Source: Erwinia sp. JUb26 (GTDB lineage: Bacteria; Pseudomonadota; Gammaproteobacteria; Enterobacterales; Enterobacteriaceae). Taken from it: a stretch of DNA of 64,000 bases. The stretch spans positions 243,018 to 307,017 of the forward strand of contig NZ_RJVB01000008.1 of NCBI RefSeq assembly GCF_003751505.1. Direction: 5' to 3'. The position numbers and the translations under genes were made by a program. Positions 26,265-35,585 of this stretch are shown here, in pieces (the first letter of the stretch is position 1; every line of letters begins with the position of its first letter). The notes beneath the pieces are model-generated. The model ran no database searches and had not been told where the DNA came from. It saw only the letters and a program-made list of their open reading frames with translations.

Positions 26265-26975
26265 TTATGTGGGTGAAACCGTGTGTAGCCTCGCCTGTTG
26301 GAGCATATGCAATGTGATTTTTCTGACCTCTGCCTTGCTGACGGCAATATGGTCGGTCAGAATTTTTTGGGCCTCCTCGCTTTGCTGGTGTAGTACCGCG
26401 TTTAAGATCTGCGCGTGTTCGTTATAGGTGGCATCAACGCGATCCTCACGGGTGAAGTCGAGGCGGCGGATGATGCGGATTTTTTCGGTTAACTCACTGT
26501 GAATACGGGCCATTTCCTCGTTGCCTGCGGCGGAAACCAGCGCCATATGAAACGCCTCGTCATGCAGGGAAACGGCAATAAAGTCCGCCAGGCGCGGTTC
26601 ATCGATCCAGAAGCACGTCAGCCGGTCGAGCAGCTCGCTGCACTGCCTTGCGGGCAGGCGGCACAGCCTTTTCACCGCCTCGCACTCCAGCACCGTGCGC
26701 AGGTCGTACAGTTCTTCGAAGTACGCAAAATCAAACTGGCGAACCTGCCAGCCGAGGCGGTTCCACACTTCGACATAGCCTTCACGCTCCAGGCGAAACA
26801 GCGCCTGACGCACCGGAGTACGGCTGACCGCCATGCGTGCGGCGATTTCGCTTTCGCTGAAGCGGTCGCCCGGCATCAGACGAAAGTCAAAAATGTCATT
26901 TTTCAGTGCGTGATAGACGCGATCGGCCAGCACCTCCGGCCGATCTTTGCTGTTTTTCTGCGACGATCCCTGCAT
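26265..26975 (-). CDS. GntR-family regulator (FCD subgroup) of the urea operon
   Basis: A 236-residue regulator starting at 26975, 10 nt after the uca stop. The N-terminal winged HTH (ESEIAARMAVSRTPVRQALF) is followed by an all-helical FCD ligand domain with metal-type His residues (LHDEAFHMALV; NEHAQILNAV). It lies inside the urea operon between uca and urtA. Its likely target is the 36-bp palindrome at 32401-32436, whose GTATAC core fits FCD-family operators. The ligand is unknown; urea or allophanate is possible. Confidence 0.88.
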   Translation of the reverse strand: MQGSSQKNSKDRPEVLADRVYHALKNDIFDFRLMPGDRFSESEIAARMAVSRTPVRQALFRLEREGYVEVWNRLGWQVRQFDFAYFEELYDLRTVLECEAVKRLCRLPARQCSELLDRLTCFWIDEPRLADFIAVSLHDEAFHMALVSAAGNEEMARIHSELTEKIRIIRRLDFTREDRVDATYNEHAQILNAVLHQQSEEAQKILTDHIAVSKAEVRKITLHMLQQARLHTVSPT

Positions 26976-26985
26976 ATTCAGATCC

Positions 26986-29900
26986 CTATTCCAGCCACAG
27001 CAGCGCATCGCCCGGACTGACCGGACGGCCTGACTGACAGCCAATGCGTTTTACCCGACCGGCCTGCGGTGCGTTGATTGCCAGCTCCATTTTCATTGCC
27101 TCTACCACGATTAGCGGCTGTCCGGCCTCAACGACGTCACCTTCCTGCACCAGAATTTTCCAGATGTTGCCGTTCATATCGGCACTGACCTGCAGGGCGC
27201 TGTCGTCCTCTTCCGGCGGCAGCAGATTCTCGCTGCTGCTGAGCGGTGCGCCTTCCTCTTCCTGCGCCCACAGCGCCACTTCGGCATCAAAAGCGCTGGC
27301 CTGGCGACGGCGGAAATCGGCGATAGACCCGGCGTTATCGGCGAGGAACTGCGTGTGTTCCGCAAAGTCGAATTCGGTGTGCTCAATACGCACGCTGGCG
27401 CGGCCTTCACGGAAATCGTCGCGCAGCACATCCAGCTCGGCTTCGCTGACCGGGTAGAAGCGCACCTGGTCGAAGAAGTGCAGCAGCCAGGGTTCATTCG
27501 CAGCAAACTGCGCGTTTTTCAGGAATTTGTTCCAGATAGGCAGCGTGCGGCCCACCAGCTGATAGCCGCCGGGGGAGTCCATGCCGTAGATGCACATGTA
27601 CATGCCGCCAATGCCGACGGTGCCTTCGGCGGTGAAGGTTCGCGCCGGGTTGTACTTCGAGCTCAGCAGGCGGTGGCGCGGGTCGATCGGTACGGCACAG
27701 GGTGCGCCGAGGTAAACGTCGCCCAGGCCGAGGATCAGGTAGCTGGCGTCAAAGATCGTGTCTTTCACTTCGTCACGGCTGCTGAGGCCGTTAATGCGCT
27801 GGATAAAGTCGACGTTGTTCGGCAGCCATGGGGCGCTGGCGCGCACGGTTTCCTGATAGCGTTCCACCGCGCCCAGCGTGGCGCTGTCCTCAAAGGCCAT
27901 CGGCAGATGCACGATGCGCGACGGCACCTTCATCCGGCTGACATCGCCGAGGTTCTTCTCCAGCTCCTGCAGCAGCGTCATCAGCTGTTTCTGGCTGAGA
28001 ATGCGGCTGTCGTAGCGGATTTGCAGCGAACGTACGCCGGGCGACAGCTCTTCAACGCCGGGCTGGCCGTACTCGCGCAGCGCGGTCATCAGCAGATGGA
28101 TACGCAGGCGCAGCGCCAGGTCCAGCACGTTATCGCCGTATTCCAGCAGGATGTAATTGTCGCCCGCCTGGCGCCAGACCACCGTTGGCGTGGTGGCGGT
28201 GGCTTTCAGTGAGGCGAGGATGGTGGCGGAACCGTGGACGGTTTCCGCCAGCGACGGCACCGCAAAGCTCGGCAGATGCAGCGCGCTCAGGTTTTCCACG
28301 CTGCGGGCCTGCGCCTGCTCCAGCGCATGAGCTTCTTCCGCGCTAATCGGGTGGAAGCGCAGACGATCGCCCGGTTTCACCTGGCCGACTTTCCACAGCT
28401 CGGCTTTGGCGATGGTCACCGGGCAGACAAAGCCGCCCAGGCTCGGCCCGTCGCGGGTGAGGATCACCGGGAAGTCGCCGGTAAAGTTGATTGCGCCGAT
28501 AGCGTATTCGCAGTCGTGAACGTTGGAAGGATGCAGCCCGGCTTCGCCGCCGTTAACCCGCGCCCAGCCGGGTTTCGGTCCCACCAGACGAACGCCAAGG
28601 CGGTTAGAGTTGTAGTGAACGTGCCAGTCGCTGGCAAAGAATTCATCAATCGACTGCTGGGTAAAGAAGTCGGGTGCGCCGTGCGGTCCGTAGAGCACGC
28701 CGATGCGCCACTCATCGCCGTAGACCGGCTGCGCGGCTGCAGGCAGCGCACGGGGCTCGCTGACCGGAGCCGGGGTGGTGCAGGCTTCCAGCTCGGGCTG
28801 CGAAATCGCCAGCATATCGGCGACGCGCAGGGTGCGCCCAGCGTGGCCGCCAAACTGGCCGAGGGCAAAGGTCGAACGGCTGCCGAGGTATTCCGGCACG
28901 TCGAAACCGTTACGCACCGCCAGGTAGGTACGGCAGCCCTGCTGCGCGCGGCCCAGCGTCAGCGTCTGTCCCGCTTTCACCGCCAGCGGCTGCCAGTAAA
29001 CGACCTCTTCACCGTCCAGCGTGGCCGGGCAGCGCGCCCCGGTCAGGGCAATCAGCGCATCGCTGTGGAAGCGCAGCGTCGGCCCCTGCAGGGTAAACTC
29101 CAGCGCGGCGGCCTCTTCCGCATTTCCGACAATGCGGTTGGCGAGTTGAAAAGCGTAGTCATCCATCGGGCCGGAAGGCGGCACGCCGATATCCCAGTAG
29201 CCAAGGCGGCCCGGATAGTCCTGAATGCTGCTCCAGGTGCCCGGCTGAATCACTTCAATCACCGGCGACGCGGCGCTGAAGCTGTCCAGCATGCGCGTCC
29301 ACACCTTACCGCTGTGGAAGGCGTCCGTGGCGACAACCTGACGCAGATAGTCGAGGTTGGTGGCGATGCCGTGCAGCCGGGTCTGATTCAGCGCGATCTG
29401 CATTTTTTTCAGCGCCGCACCGCGGTTTTCGGCATGAACGATCAGCTTGGCGATCATCGGATCGTAGAAGGCGGAAACTTCAGTACCGGTGGTGATCCAG
29501 CTGTCCACGCGCACGTCATCCGGGAAGCTGACTTCGGTCAGTACGCCGGGGCTGGGCTGGAAGTTCTTCAGCGGATCTTCCGCGTAGATGCGTACCTCAA
29601 TCGAGGCTCCCTGCGGAGCCTGAGCCATACGCGCCCAGTCGGGCTGCTCGCCTGCGGCTACCTGCAGCATGCACTCCACCAGGTCCAGGCCGGTGACGCA
29701 TTCGGTGACCGGATGTTCCACCTGCAGGCGGGTATTCACTTCGAGAAAGTAAAACTCGTCGCGGGCGGCATCGTAGATATATTCCACGGTGCCGGCGCTG
29801 CGGTAGTTCACCAGCTCGCCCAGCTTGACGGCGGATTCCAGCAGCGCGCTGCGCGTGGCGGCGGGCAGGCTCGGTGCCGGGGTTTCTTCCACCACTTTCT

Positions 29901-30603
29901 GGTTGCGGCGCTGAAGTGAGCAATCGCGTTCGCCGAGGGCAATCACTTTGCCCTGGCCGTCACCGAAGATCTGCACCTCAACGTGGCGGGCGCGATCGAT
30001 ACAGCGTTCCAGGAACACGCCCGCATCGCTGAAGAACTGCTCGCCGAGGCGGCGGACGCTCTCCCAGGCGCTGCGCAGCGCGGCGTCGTCCTCACAGCGG
30101 GTCAGACCGATGCCGCCGCCGCCTGCGGTGCTTTTCAGCATAATCGGGTAGCCAATGCGTTCTGCAGCGGTCAGTGCCTCATCCAGCGAGGAGAGCAGCG
30201 GCGTGCCCGGCGTCATCGGCACGCCTGCGGCGGCGGCCAGTTCGCGCGCCCGGTGCTTCAGGCCAAATTCACCGATCTGATGCGCGGTCGGGCCGATAAA
30301 GACCACGCCGGCCTCTTCGCAGGCGGCGGCAAACGGCAGGCTCTCTGACAGAAAACCGTAGCCCGGCCAGATGGCCTGAGCGCCGGTTTCCAGCGCCGCG
30401 TTGAGGATCTTGTCAATTTTCAGGTAGCTGTCGCTGGCCTTCTCGCCGCCCAGCGCGATGGCAATATCGGCATCTCTGACATGCTGGGAATTCCGATCCG
30501 CATCGGAGAACACCGCCACGCTGGTAATCCCCAGGCGCTTCAGGGTGCGGATGGCGCGGCAGGCGATTTCGCCGCGGTTGGCAATCAGTACGGTATTAAA
30601 CAT
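26986..30603 (-). CDS. uca: Urea carboxylase
   Basis: Biotin enzyme that carboxylates urea to allophanate using ATP and bicarbonate. The ATG at 30603 overlaps the atzF stop by 8 nt; product 1205 residues. Order: biotin carboxylase (MFNTVLIANRGEIACRAIR to about 450, ATP-grasp GGGGIGL), a KipA-type domain (VIQPGTWSSIQDYPGRLGYW onward), a KipI-type domain, and a C-terminal biotinyl domain with the biotin lysine in EAMKMEL (Lys1171). With AtzF it makes a two-protein urea amidolyase, a nickel-free alternative to urease. Confidence 0.95.
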   Translation of the reverse strand: MFNTVLIANRGEIACRAIRTLKRLGITSVAVFSDADRNSQHVRDADIAIALGGEKASDSYLKIDKILNAALETGAQAIWPGYGFLSESLPFAAACEEAGVVFIGPTAHQIGEFGLKHRARELAAAAGVPMTPGTPLLSSLDEALTAAERIGYPIMLKSTAGGGGIGLTRCEDDAALRSAWESVRRLGEQFFSDAGVFLERCIDRARHVEVQIFGDGQGKVIALGERDCSLQRRNQKVVEETPAPSLPAATRSALLESAVKLGELVNYRSAGTVEYIYDAARDEFYFLEVNTRLQVEHPVTECVTGLDLVECMLQVAAGEQPDWARMAQAPQGASIEVRIYAEDPLKNFQPSPGVLTEVSFPDDVRVDSWITTGTEVSAFYDPMIAKLIVHAENRGAALKKMQIALNQTRLHGIATNLDYLRQVVATDAFHSGKVWTRMLDSFSAASPVIEVIQPGTWSSIQDYPGRLGYWDIGVPPSGPMDDYAFQLANRIVGNAEEAAALEFTLQGPTLRFHSDALIALTGARCPATLDGEEVVYWQPLAVKAGQTLTLGRAQQGCRTYLAVRNGFDVPEYLGSRSTFALGQFGGHAGRTLRVADMLAISQPELEACTTPAPVSEPRALPAAAQPVYGDEWRIGVLYGPHGAPDFFTQQSIDEFFASDWHVHYNSNRLGVRLVGPKPGWARVNGGEAGLHPSNVHDCEYAIGAINFTGDFPVILTRDGPSLGGFVCPVTIAKAELWKVGQVKPGDRLRFHPISAEEAHALEQAQARSVENLSALHLPSFAVPSLAETVHGSATILASLKATATTPTVVWRQAGDNYILLEYGDNVLDLALRLRIHLLMTALREYGQPGVEELSPGVRSLQIRYDSRILSQKQLMTLLQELEKNLGDVSRMKVPSRIVHLPMAFEDSATLGAVERYQETVRASAPWLPNNVDFIQRINGLSSRDEVKDTIFDASYLILGLGDVYLGAPCAVPIDPRHRLLSSKYNPARTFTAEGTVGIGGMYMCIYGMDSPGGYQLVGRTLPIWNKFLKNAQFAANEPWLLHFFDQVRFYPVSEAELDVLRDDFREGRASVRIEHTEFDFAEHTQFLADNAGSIADFRRRQASAFDAEVALWAQEEEGAPLSSSENLLPPEEDDSALQVSADMNGNIWKILVQEGDVVEAGQPLIVVEAMKMELAINAPQAGRVKRIGCQSGRPVSPGDALLWLE

Positions 30604-32398
30604 GTGACGTCTCCTGACGGGCCAGCCAGTTGCGCCAGCCACCAAATGCGGTGATTTCAGTCGCTTCGGCCAGTGCTGCCGGTTCGCAGATAAAGCCCTT
30701 CACCGTGCGGCCATCGGCCAGTTCCAGCGTTCCAATACCCAGCGGGGCCGGGATTTCCGCGACAAACTCGCCGAAGCGGGCCAGCGGGATATCCCACAGC
30801 TCAACGATAATCGCCGCGCCCGCGCTGTCTTTCGCCAGTCCGGGTTTTGCCGGCGTGGTGTTGGCCAGCGCATACAGCCGGTAGCAGGCGGCGGTGGTCG
30901 TTTCTTCTATCAGCACCGCGTCGCGGCGGGTCAGCTGATGATTCAGCGGCATGCCGGTCAGGTGAGCACCGACCACCGCCACGCGCACATGCAGCGGTGA
31001 TGCAGGTAATGAAGTGGCAACTGCGGGCTGCGGCAGCCCGGTTGCGCCAAGGCTGAGCGCCTGCTGCTGCTGCCAGCGGCGGCCAAACTCCGCCAGTGCG
31101 CGGTCGTACCAGGCCGGAGCGATCACGGTGATCCCGGCAGGCAGTCCATCGGCGCGGAACGGACCGGGCAGCGCCAGCGCGGACAGGTCGGCGAGGTTGG
31201 TAAAGTTGGTGTAGGTGCCGAACTGCGAGTTGTAGCGCACCGGCTCCTGCTTCATCTCTTCGAGGGTGTGAATGGTCGGCGAGGTCGGCACCACCAGCGC
31301 GTCAAACTGGCTCAGCGTCTGCTGGATCTGGCGGGTCAGCTCGGCGCGCAGGTATTCGGCTTTAAAGGTTTCCACGGCGCTGTAGTTATGGCCGCTGTTG
31401 ACGATGCCGTACACCACCGGATCCATCTCGTCCGGCCGGTTAAGCATGTCACCGACGGCCACGGTGCGTTCGGCCACCCACGGGCCGTAGTAAAGCTGCT
31501 CGGCCAACTGGTGGAACGGGGTGAAATCAATCGGATGCAGCGTTGCACCTCCGGCGGTCAGTGCTGCCAGCGCGGCTTCCCACGCGGCGGCGGCCTGGGC
31601 ATCACCGAAGAACTCCGGGATAGCCGGAATCGCCAGGCGCGGCGCGGTGGAGAGGGCGGCCGGAGCCAGGCCCGGGTCAATGCGCGAATAGGCATCCTGG
31701 CTGTCGTAGCATCCGGCGCAGCTGGCGACGAGGAAGGCATCCTCCACCGTCAGGGCAAAAATCGAAATGGTGTCGTTCAGGCGGCAGGCGGGCAGCATGC
31801 CGGTCGCCGACAGCCAGCCTTTGGTCGGCTTCAGGCCGACGATATTGTTAAAGCCGGCGGGTACGCGGCCGGAACCGGCGGTATCGGTCCCGAGGGCAAA
31901 ACCAACCAGTCCACGCGCGGTCACCGATGCGGAGCCGGAGCTGGAACCGCCGCTGACGTATTCGGCATTAAAGGTGTTGCATACCGCGCCGAAAGGCGAG
32001 CGCGTGCCGACCAGACCGGTGGCGAACTGGTCGAGGTTGGTTTTGCCCATCACCACGGCACCGGCCGCCTTCAGTCTGGCTACCGCCGTTGCATCGGCCT
32101 CGGCCTGATAAGTGAAGGTCGGGCAGGCGGCGCTGGTCGGCCAGCCCGCGACGTCAATATTGTCTTTAACCGCGAAGGGAACGCCAAACAGCGGCAGCGA
32201 GGCCGGGTTCTGCTGCCAGGCCGCCAGCAGCGGTTCAACCTGCGCCCGCAGCTGCGCGGGGGAGGCGAGGTACAGCCAGGCATTATCGGCGATGGAGAGC
32301 CCGGCGAGCAGCGACTCCAGCGTGGACAGCACCGAGTCAGGATGCTGCTGATAGTGATGCTGCCAGTCCTGTAACGTAAATCCTGTGGTTAAAGCCAT
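30596..32398 (-). CDS. atzF: Allophanate hydrolase
   Basis: Amidase-signature hydrolase converting allophanate to two ammonia and two CO2, the second step of urea amidolyase. It has 600 residues. The Ser-cisSer-Lys triad is seen: Lys78 in PFAVKDNIDVAG, the cis-serine in GGSSSGSA (151-158) and nucleophile Ser176 in TDTAGSGRVP. The C-terminal third is the allophanate-hydrolase-specific domain (VRVAVVGAHLTGMPLN onward). It is the first gene of the urea operon; its start codon lies 3 nt from a long palindrome and about 40 nt from a sigma-54-type promoter. Confidence 0.94.
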   Translation of the reverse strand: MALTTGFTLQDWQHHYQQHPDSVLSTLESLLAGLSIADNAWLYLASPAQLRAQVEPLLAAWQQNPASLPLFGVPFAVKDNIDVAGWPTSAACPTFTYQAEADATAVARLKAAGAVVMGKTNLDQFATGLVGTRSPFGAVCNTFNAEYVSGGSSSGSASVTARGLVGFALGTDTAGSGRVPAGFNNIVGLKPTKGWLSATGMLPACRLNDTISIFALTVEDAFLVASCAGCYDSQDAYSRIDPGLAPAALSTAPRLAIPAIPEFFGDAQAAAAWEAALAALTAGGATLHPIDFTPFHQLAEQLYYGPWVAERTVAVGDMLNRPDEMDPVVYGIVNSGHNYSAVETFKAEYLRAELTRQIQQTLSQFDALVVPTSPTIHTLEEMKQEPVRYNSQFGTYTNFTNLADLSALALPGPFRADGLPAGITVIAPAWYDRALAEFGRRWQQQQALSLGATGLPQPAVATSLPASPLHVRVAVVGAHLTGMPLNHQLTRRDAVLIEETTTAACYRLYALANTTPAKPGLAKDSAGAAIIVELWDIPLARFGEFVAEIPAPLGIGTLELADGRTVKGFICEPAALAEATEITAFGGWRNWLARQETSHV

Positions 32399-32400
32399 AT

Positions 32401-32436
32401 GTTGAATTCCGTCTGGTATACAAGATGGAATTCAAC
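32401..32436. promoter_or_regulatory. 36-bp palindromic operator of the urea operon
   Basis: GTTGAATTCC (32401-32410) and GGAATTCAAC (32427-32436) are perfect inverted repeats sharing the same centre as a core GTATAC (32416-32421); 16 of 18 half-site positions are symmetric. It covers the expected start point and the region just before the atzF start codon. It is the probable operator of the GntR/FCD regulator encoded in the operon, and as RNA could fold over the ribosome site. Confidence 0.65.
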
Positions 32437-32439
32437 AGA

Positions 32440-32454
32440 GCAAAGCGCGTGCCA
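32440..32454 (-). promoter_or_regulatory. Sigma-54 promoter of the urea operon
   Basis: On the minus strand TGGCAC-GCGCT-TTGC, followed by T, is an exact match to the -24/-12 consensus. The predicted start near 32428 lies within the palindrome. NtrC-type control by nitrogen limitation fits the operon's function. NtrC-like half sites can be suggested at about 32499-32514 and 32535-32560, but they are weak. Confidence 0.75.
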
Positions 32455-32660
32455 TGTTTTTAACTAACTGAATAGTAGTGGTTTTTATTATTATTGCGTT
32501 TTGGTGTGCACAATCAGCGCGCAGCGATTGACCAAAAATGGGGCGCTGAAGGGATTTCGGTAAATATTTGTTCGCCACATGGCGCAACCGGCCGTACCTG
32601 GTTAGCATGAAGGGGGTCGTTTCAGGTATTCAGGATTAATAAAGTAAGGTGGGGAAGGTC

Positions 32661-34583
32661 ATGGCGGACAAGTGGCAGTTGTGGACAGTAGCATCCTGTT
32701 TGGTGGTGGCAGCAGGCAGCGTGCAGGCAGATTCGCTGGATGCGCAGCGCACCCGCTATTTACAGATTAAGCAGGCCTGGGATAGCAAACAGATGGATAC
32801 CGTGGCGCAGCTGATGCCCACCCTGCAGGATTATCCGCTTTATCCCTATCTGGAGTATCGCCAGCTGACGCAGGATCTGGGCCAGGAAACCGGCCTGGCG
32901 GTGAACGCCTTTATCCAGCGCTATCCGACGCTGCCGCCCGTGCGTTCGCTGCCGGCCCGGTTTGTTAATGAGCTGGCGCGCCGCGAAGACTGGCGCGGGC
33001 TGCTGGTATTCAGCCCGCAGGCCCCGAAGCCCGTTGCCGCACGCTGTAACTGGTATTACGCCAAATGGGCTACCGGCGAGCAGCAGGTGGCCTGGCAGGG
33101 CGCCAAAGAGATCTGGTTGACCGGCTCGTCCCTGCCCGCCACCTGCGACAAACTTTTCACCGTCTGGCAGCAGGCCGGGCAGCAAAATCCGATCACCACG
33201 CTGGAGCGTATTCGCCTGGCGATGAAGGCGGGCAACGGTAGCCTGGTTAACTATCTGGCGAAGCAGCTGCCGGATGATTATCAGACCATCGCCAGCGCGG
33301 TAATGAACCTGCAAAACGACCCGATGACCCTTCAGACCTTCGCGGCCAGCGTTGGTCCGACTGAATTTACCCGCCAGGCGACGGCGATTGCCTTTGCCAG
33401 CGTGGCACGCACCGATGCGGAACTGGCGCGGCAGATGATCCCTTCGCTGACGGTGCAGCAGAAGCTCGACGAGCAGCAGGTGCAGGAGCTGAAAGAGGCG
33501 GTGGCCTGGCGGATGATGGGTAACGACATTACCAGCGAACAGGGCCGCTGGCGTGATGATGTGGTGATGCGCAGTGATTCGACCTCGCTGGTTGAGCGCC
33601 GGGTGCGGATGTCGCTGGGCAACAACGATCGCCGTGGCCTGAATACCTGGATTGCCCGCCTGCCGGTGGAAGCGAAGGAGAAAGACGAGTGGCAGTACTG
33701 GCAGGCTGACCTGCTGCTGGAACGCGGTCGCAATGACGAAGCCGAAGGCATTCTGCGCAAGCTGATGCAGGAACGCGGCTTCTATCCGATGGTGGCCGCA
33801 CAGCGGCTGGGCGTGGAATATCCGTTGCAGATTGATAAGGCTCCGGCAATTGACGGCGCGCTGACCACCGGGCCGGAAATTGCCCGGGTGCGCGAGTTGA
33901 TGTACTGGGGCATGGATAATCTGGCGCGCAGCGAGTGGAGCTATCTGATTGGCAGCCGCACCGCCGGTCAGCAGCAGATGCTGGCCAGCTATGCGCTGAA
34001 GCAGGGCTGGTGGGATCTCAGCGTGCAGGCGACCATTGCCGGTAAGCTGTGGAACAGCCTGCAGGAGCGCTTCCCGCTGGCGTGGCAGAGCCAGTTTGAG
34101 CGCTACATCGACGGGAAAAGCATTCCGCCAAGCTATGCGATGGCCATTGCGCGCCAGGAAAGTGCGTGGAATCCGAAAGCCCGCTCGCCGGTTGGCGCTT
34201 CCGGGCTGATGCAGGTGATGCCGGCCACCGCCCAGCATACGGTGACCAAATTCGGCATCAGCGGCTACAGCAACAGCAGCCAGCTGCTGGATCCGGAAAC
34301 CAATATTCAGATTGGCACGCAGTATCTGGAATCGGTCTATCAGCAGTTCGGACAGAACCGCATCTTTGCGTCTGCCGCCTACAACGCCGGGCCGGGCCGG
34401 GTGAGAACCTGGCAGGGCAACAGCGCCGGGCGTCTGGATCCGGTGGCGTTTATTGAGACCATTCCGTTTTCAGAAACGCGCGGCTATGTGAAAAACGTGC
34501 TGGCCTATGACGCCTATTACCGTTATTTCCTTAATAAGCCGGACAAGCTGTTTGCCGACAGCGAGTGGCAGCAGCGTTATTAA
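32661..34583 (+). CDS. slt: Soluble lytic murein transglycosylase Slt
   Basis: Periplasmic exo-lytic transglycosylase that cleaves peptidoglycan to 1,6-anhydro muropeptides. Starting at the ATG 32661 (GGGGAAGG just before) it has 640 residues; a GTG at 32649 in the same frame would add four and is closer to the E. coli length. A signal peptide ends near GSVQADSLDAQ. The alpha-superhelical U and L domains fill the middle; the C-terminal SLT domain has the catalytic Glu in IARQESAWNPKARSPVGASG. Divergent from the urea operon. Confidence 0.95.
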   Translation: MADKWQLWTVASCLVVAAGSVQADSLDAQRTRYLQIKQAWDSKQMDTVAQLMPTLQDYPLYPYLEYRQLTQDLGQETGLAVNAFIQRYPTLPPVRSLPARFVNELARREDWRGLLVFSPQAPKPVAARCNWYYAKWATGEQQVAWQGAKEIWLTGSSLPATCDKLFTVWQQAGQQNPITTLERIRLAMKAGNGSLVNYLAKQLPDDYQTIASAVMNLQNDPMTLQTFAASVGPTEFTRQATAIAFASVARTDAELARQMIPSLTVQQKLDEQQVQELKEAVAWRMMGNDITSEQGRWRDDVVMRSDSTSLVERRVRMSLGNNDRRGLNTWIARLPVEAKEKDEWQYWQADLLLERGRNDEAEGILRKLMQERGFYPMVAAQRLGVEYPLQIDKAPAIDGALTTGPEIARVRELMYWGMDNLARSEWSYLIGSRTAGQQQMLASYALKQGWWDLSVQATIAGKLWNSLQERFPLAWQSQFERYIDGKSIPPSYAMAIARQESAWNPKARSPVGASGLMQVMPATAQHTVTKFGISGYSNSSQLLDPETNIQIGTQYLESVYQQFGQNRIFASAAYNAGPGRVRTWQGNSAGRLDPVAFIETIPFSETRGYVKNVLAYDAYYRYFLNKPDKLFADSEWQQRY

Positions 34584-34653
34584 AGGGCTTCTCAGGCCGC
34601 AGCGGCTGTTGCAGTTGCGGCTTCAAGTATGGCGGGGATGATGCTACACTTCT

Positions 34654-34671
34654 GTACTAGTTAAATAGTAT
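34654..34671. promoter_or_regulatory. TrpR operator upstream of trpR
   Basis: GTACTAGTTAAATAGTAT differs at two positions from the symmetric trp operator GTACTAGTTAACTAGTAC. It ends 12 bp before the trpR ATG, consistent with autoregulation by TrpR plus tryptophan. Confidence 0.8.
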
Positions 34672-34682
34672 GGCAACCCATC

Positions 34683-35015
34683 ATGACCGATGATTCCCCT
34701 GTTCCGGTATCCGTTGAACCCCCAAATGAAGACTGGTTGCGCTTTGTCGTCCTGATGCAGCGCGCCTATCAGAGCGAACTGCACCTGCCGCTGCTCCAGC
34801 TGATGCTGACCCCGGACGAGCGTGAAGCGTTGGGCACCCGGCTGAGGATTGTGGAAGAGCTGATGCGCGGCGAGATGAGCCAGCGCGAGCTGAAGAACGA
34901 ACTGGGTGCAGGGATCGCCACCATTACGCGCGGATCGAACAGCCTGAAAAGTGCGCCCCCGGCTCTGAAAGCCTGGCTGGAAGCGCAACTGCTCAATGGC
35001 AGCGATCGGGTTTAA
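34683..35015 (+). CDS. trpR: Trp operon repressor
   Basis: Dimeric tryptophan-activated repressor, 110 residues (E. coli 108). The helix-turn-helix region reads [20 protein letters not shown], followed by [17 protein letters not shown] trp operator overlaps its promoter. Its stop codon overlaps that of the convergent yjjX (shared TTAA at 35012-35015). Confidence 0.96.
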   Translation: MTDDSPVPVSVEPPNEDWLRFVVLMQRAYQSELHLPLLQLMLTPDEREALGTRLRIVEELMRGEMSQRELKNELGAGIATITRGSNSLKSAPPALKAWLEAQLLNGSDRV

Positions 35016-35536
35016 ACCGGCTGGCTGTAAACGTCGTTATGGAACGGGCAGAGGGCGAGGATCAGCGCCTGGTGGTACACGCTGGTGCGGGTCAGATGCC
35101 CGGCGGTGAAGGCTCCGATAGCGCCGCCTTTCTGTTTGATATTATCGATGCCGGTCAGACGCGCCATCTCCTCGCCCAGCTCGCGCCCTTCATGTATACC
35201 CTTCATCACAATGGCGGGCAGCGTAAAGCTGGCGGAACGGGATTCACCGCGTAGCTTATGATTCTCAATCACCATCCAGGCGAAGGCCGTATCCTCTTCG
35301 ATTCCGGCTTCAATCGCCACCCAAAAGTCGGCTTCAGGTCGGACCTGTCTGGCATTCATCACTCGCTGGCGTGCGCCAGTTCGCGTTTCTGTATTTGTAA
35401 TGGGCTGTGCCGCTACGCCACTGTCGACCTCAACACCCTCAATGTGGCAGGATCCTTCTCCGAAAATATCGCTGAAGGCCTGGGTAATTGCCTTAATTTT
35501 GGCAGGATTGCTGGTAGCAGCGACAACATGGTACAT
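35012..35536 (-). CDS. yjjX: Inosine/xanthosine triphosphatase
   Basis: House-cleaning NTPase that hydrolyses ITP and XTP, 174 residues (E. coli 170). The N-terminal phosphate loop is [18 protein letters not shown], with the family blocks [16 protein letters not shown] and [11 protein letters not shown]. Convergent with trpR and overlapping its stop; divergent from gpmB. Confidence 0.93.
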   Translation of the reverse strand: MYHVVAATSNPAKIKAITQAFSDIFGEGSCHIEGVEVDSGVAAQPITNTETRTGARQRVMNARQVRPEADFWVAIEAGIEEDTAFAWMVIENHKLRGESRSASFTLPAIVMKGIHEGRELGEEMARLTGIDNIKQKGGAIGAFTAGHLTRTSVYHQALILALCPFHNDVYSQPV

Positions 35537-35585
35537 AATTGTTTGAACCCTTTACGTAAATAATCGCAGTATAACGGAAAAACGT

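Noticed and set aside
28234..29919. A 561-codon open frame antisense to urea carboxylase
   Set aside because: It is fully opposite the biotin-carboxylase region of uca, has Arg/Gly/Ala/His-rich composition typical of GC-rich shadow frames, and no ribosome site or recognisable domain.
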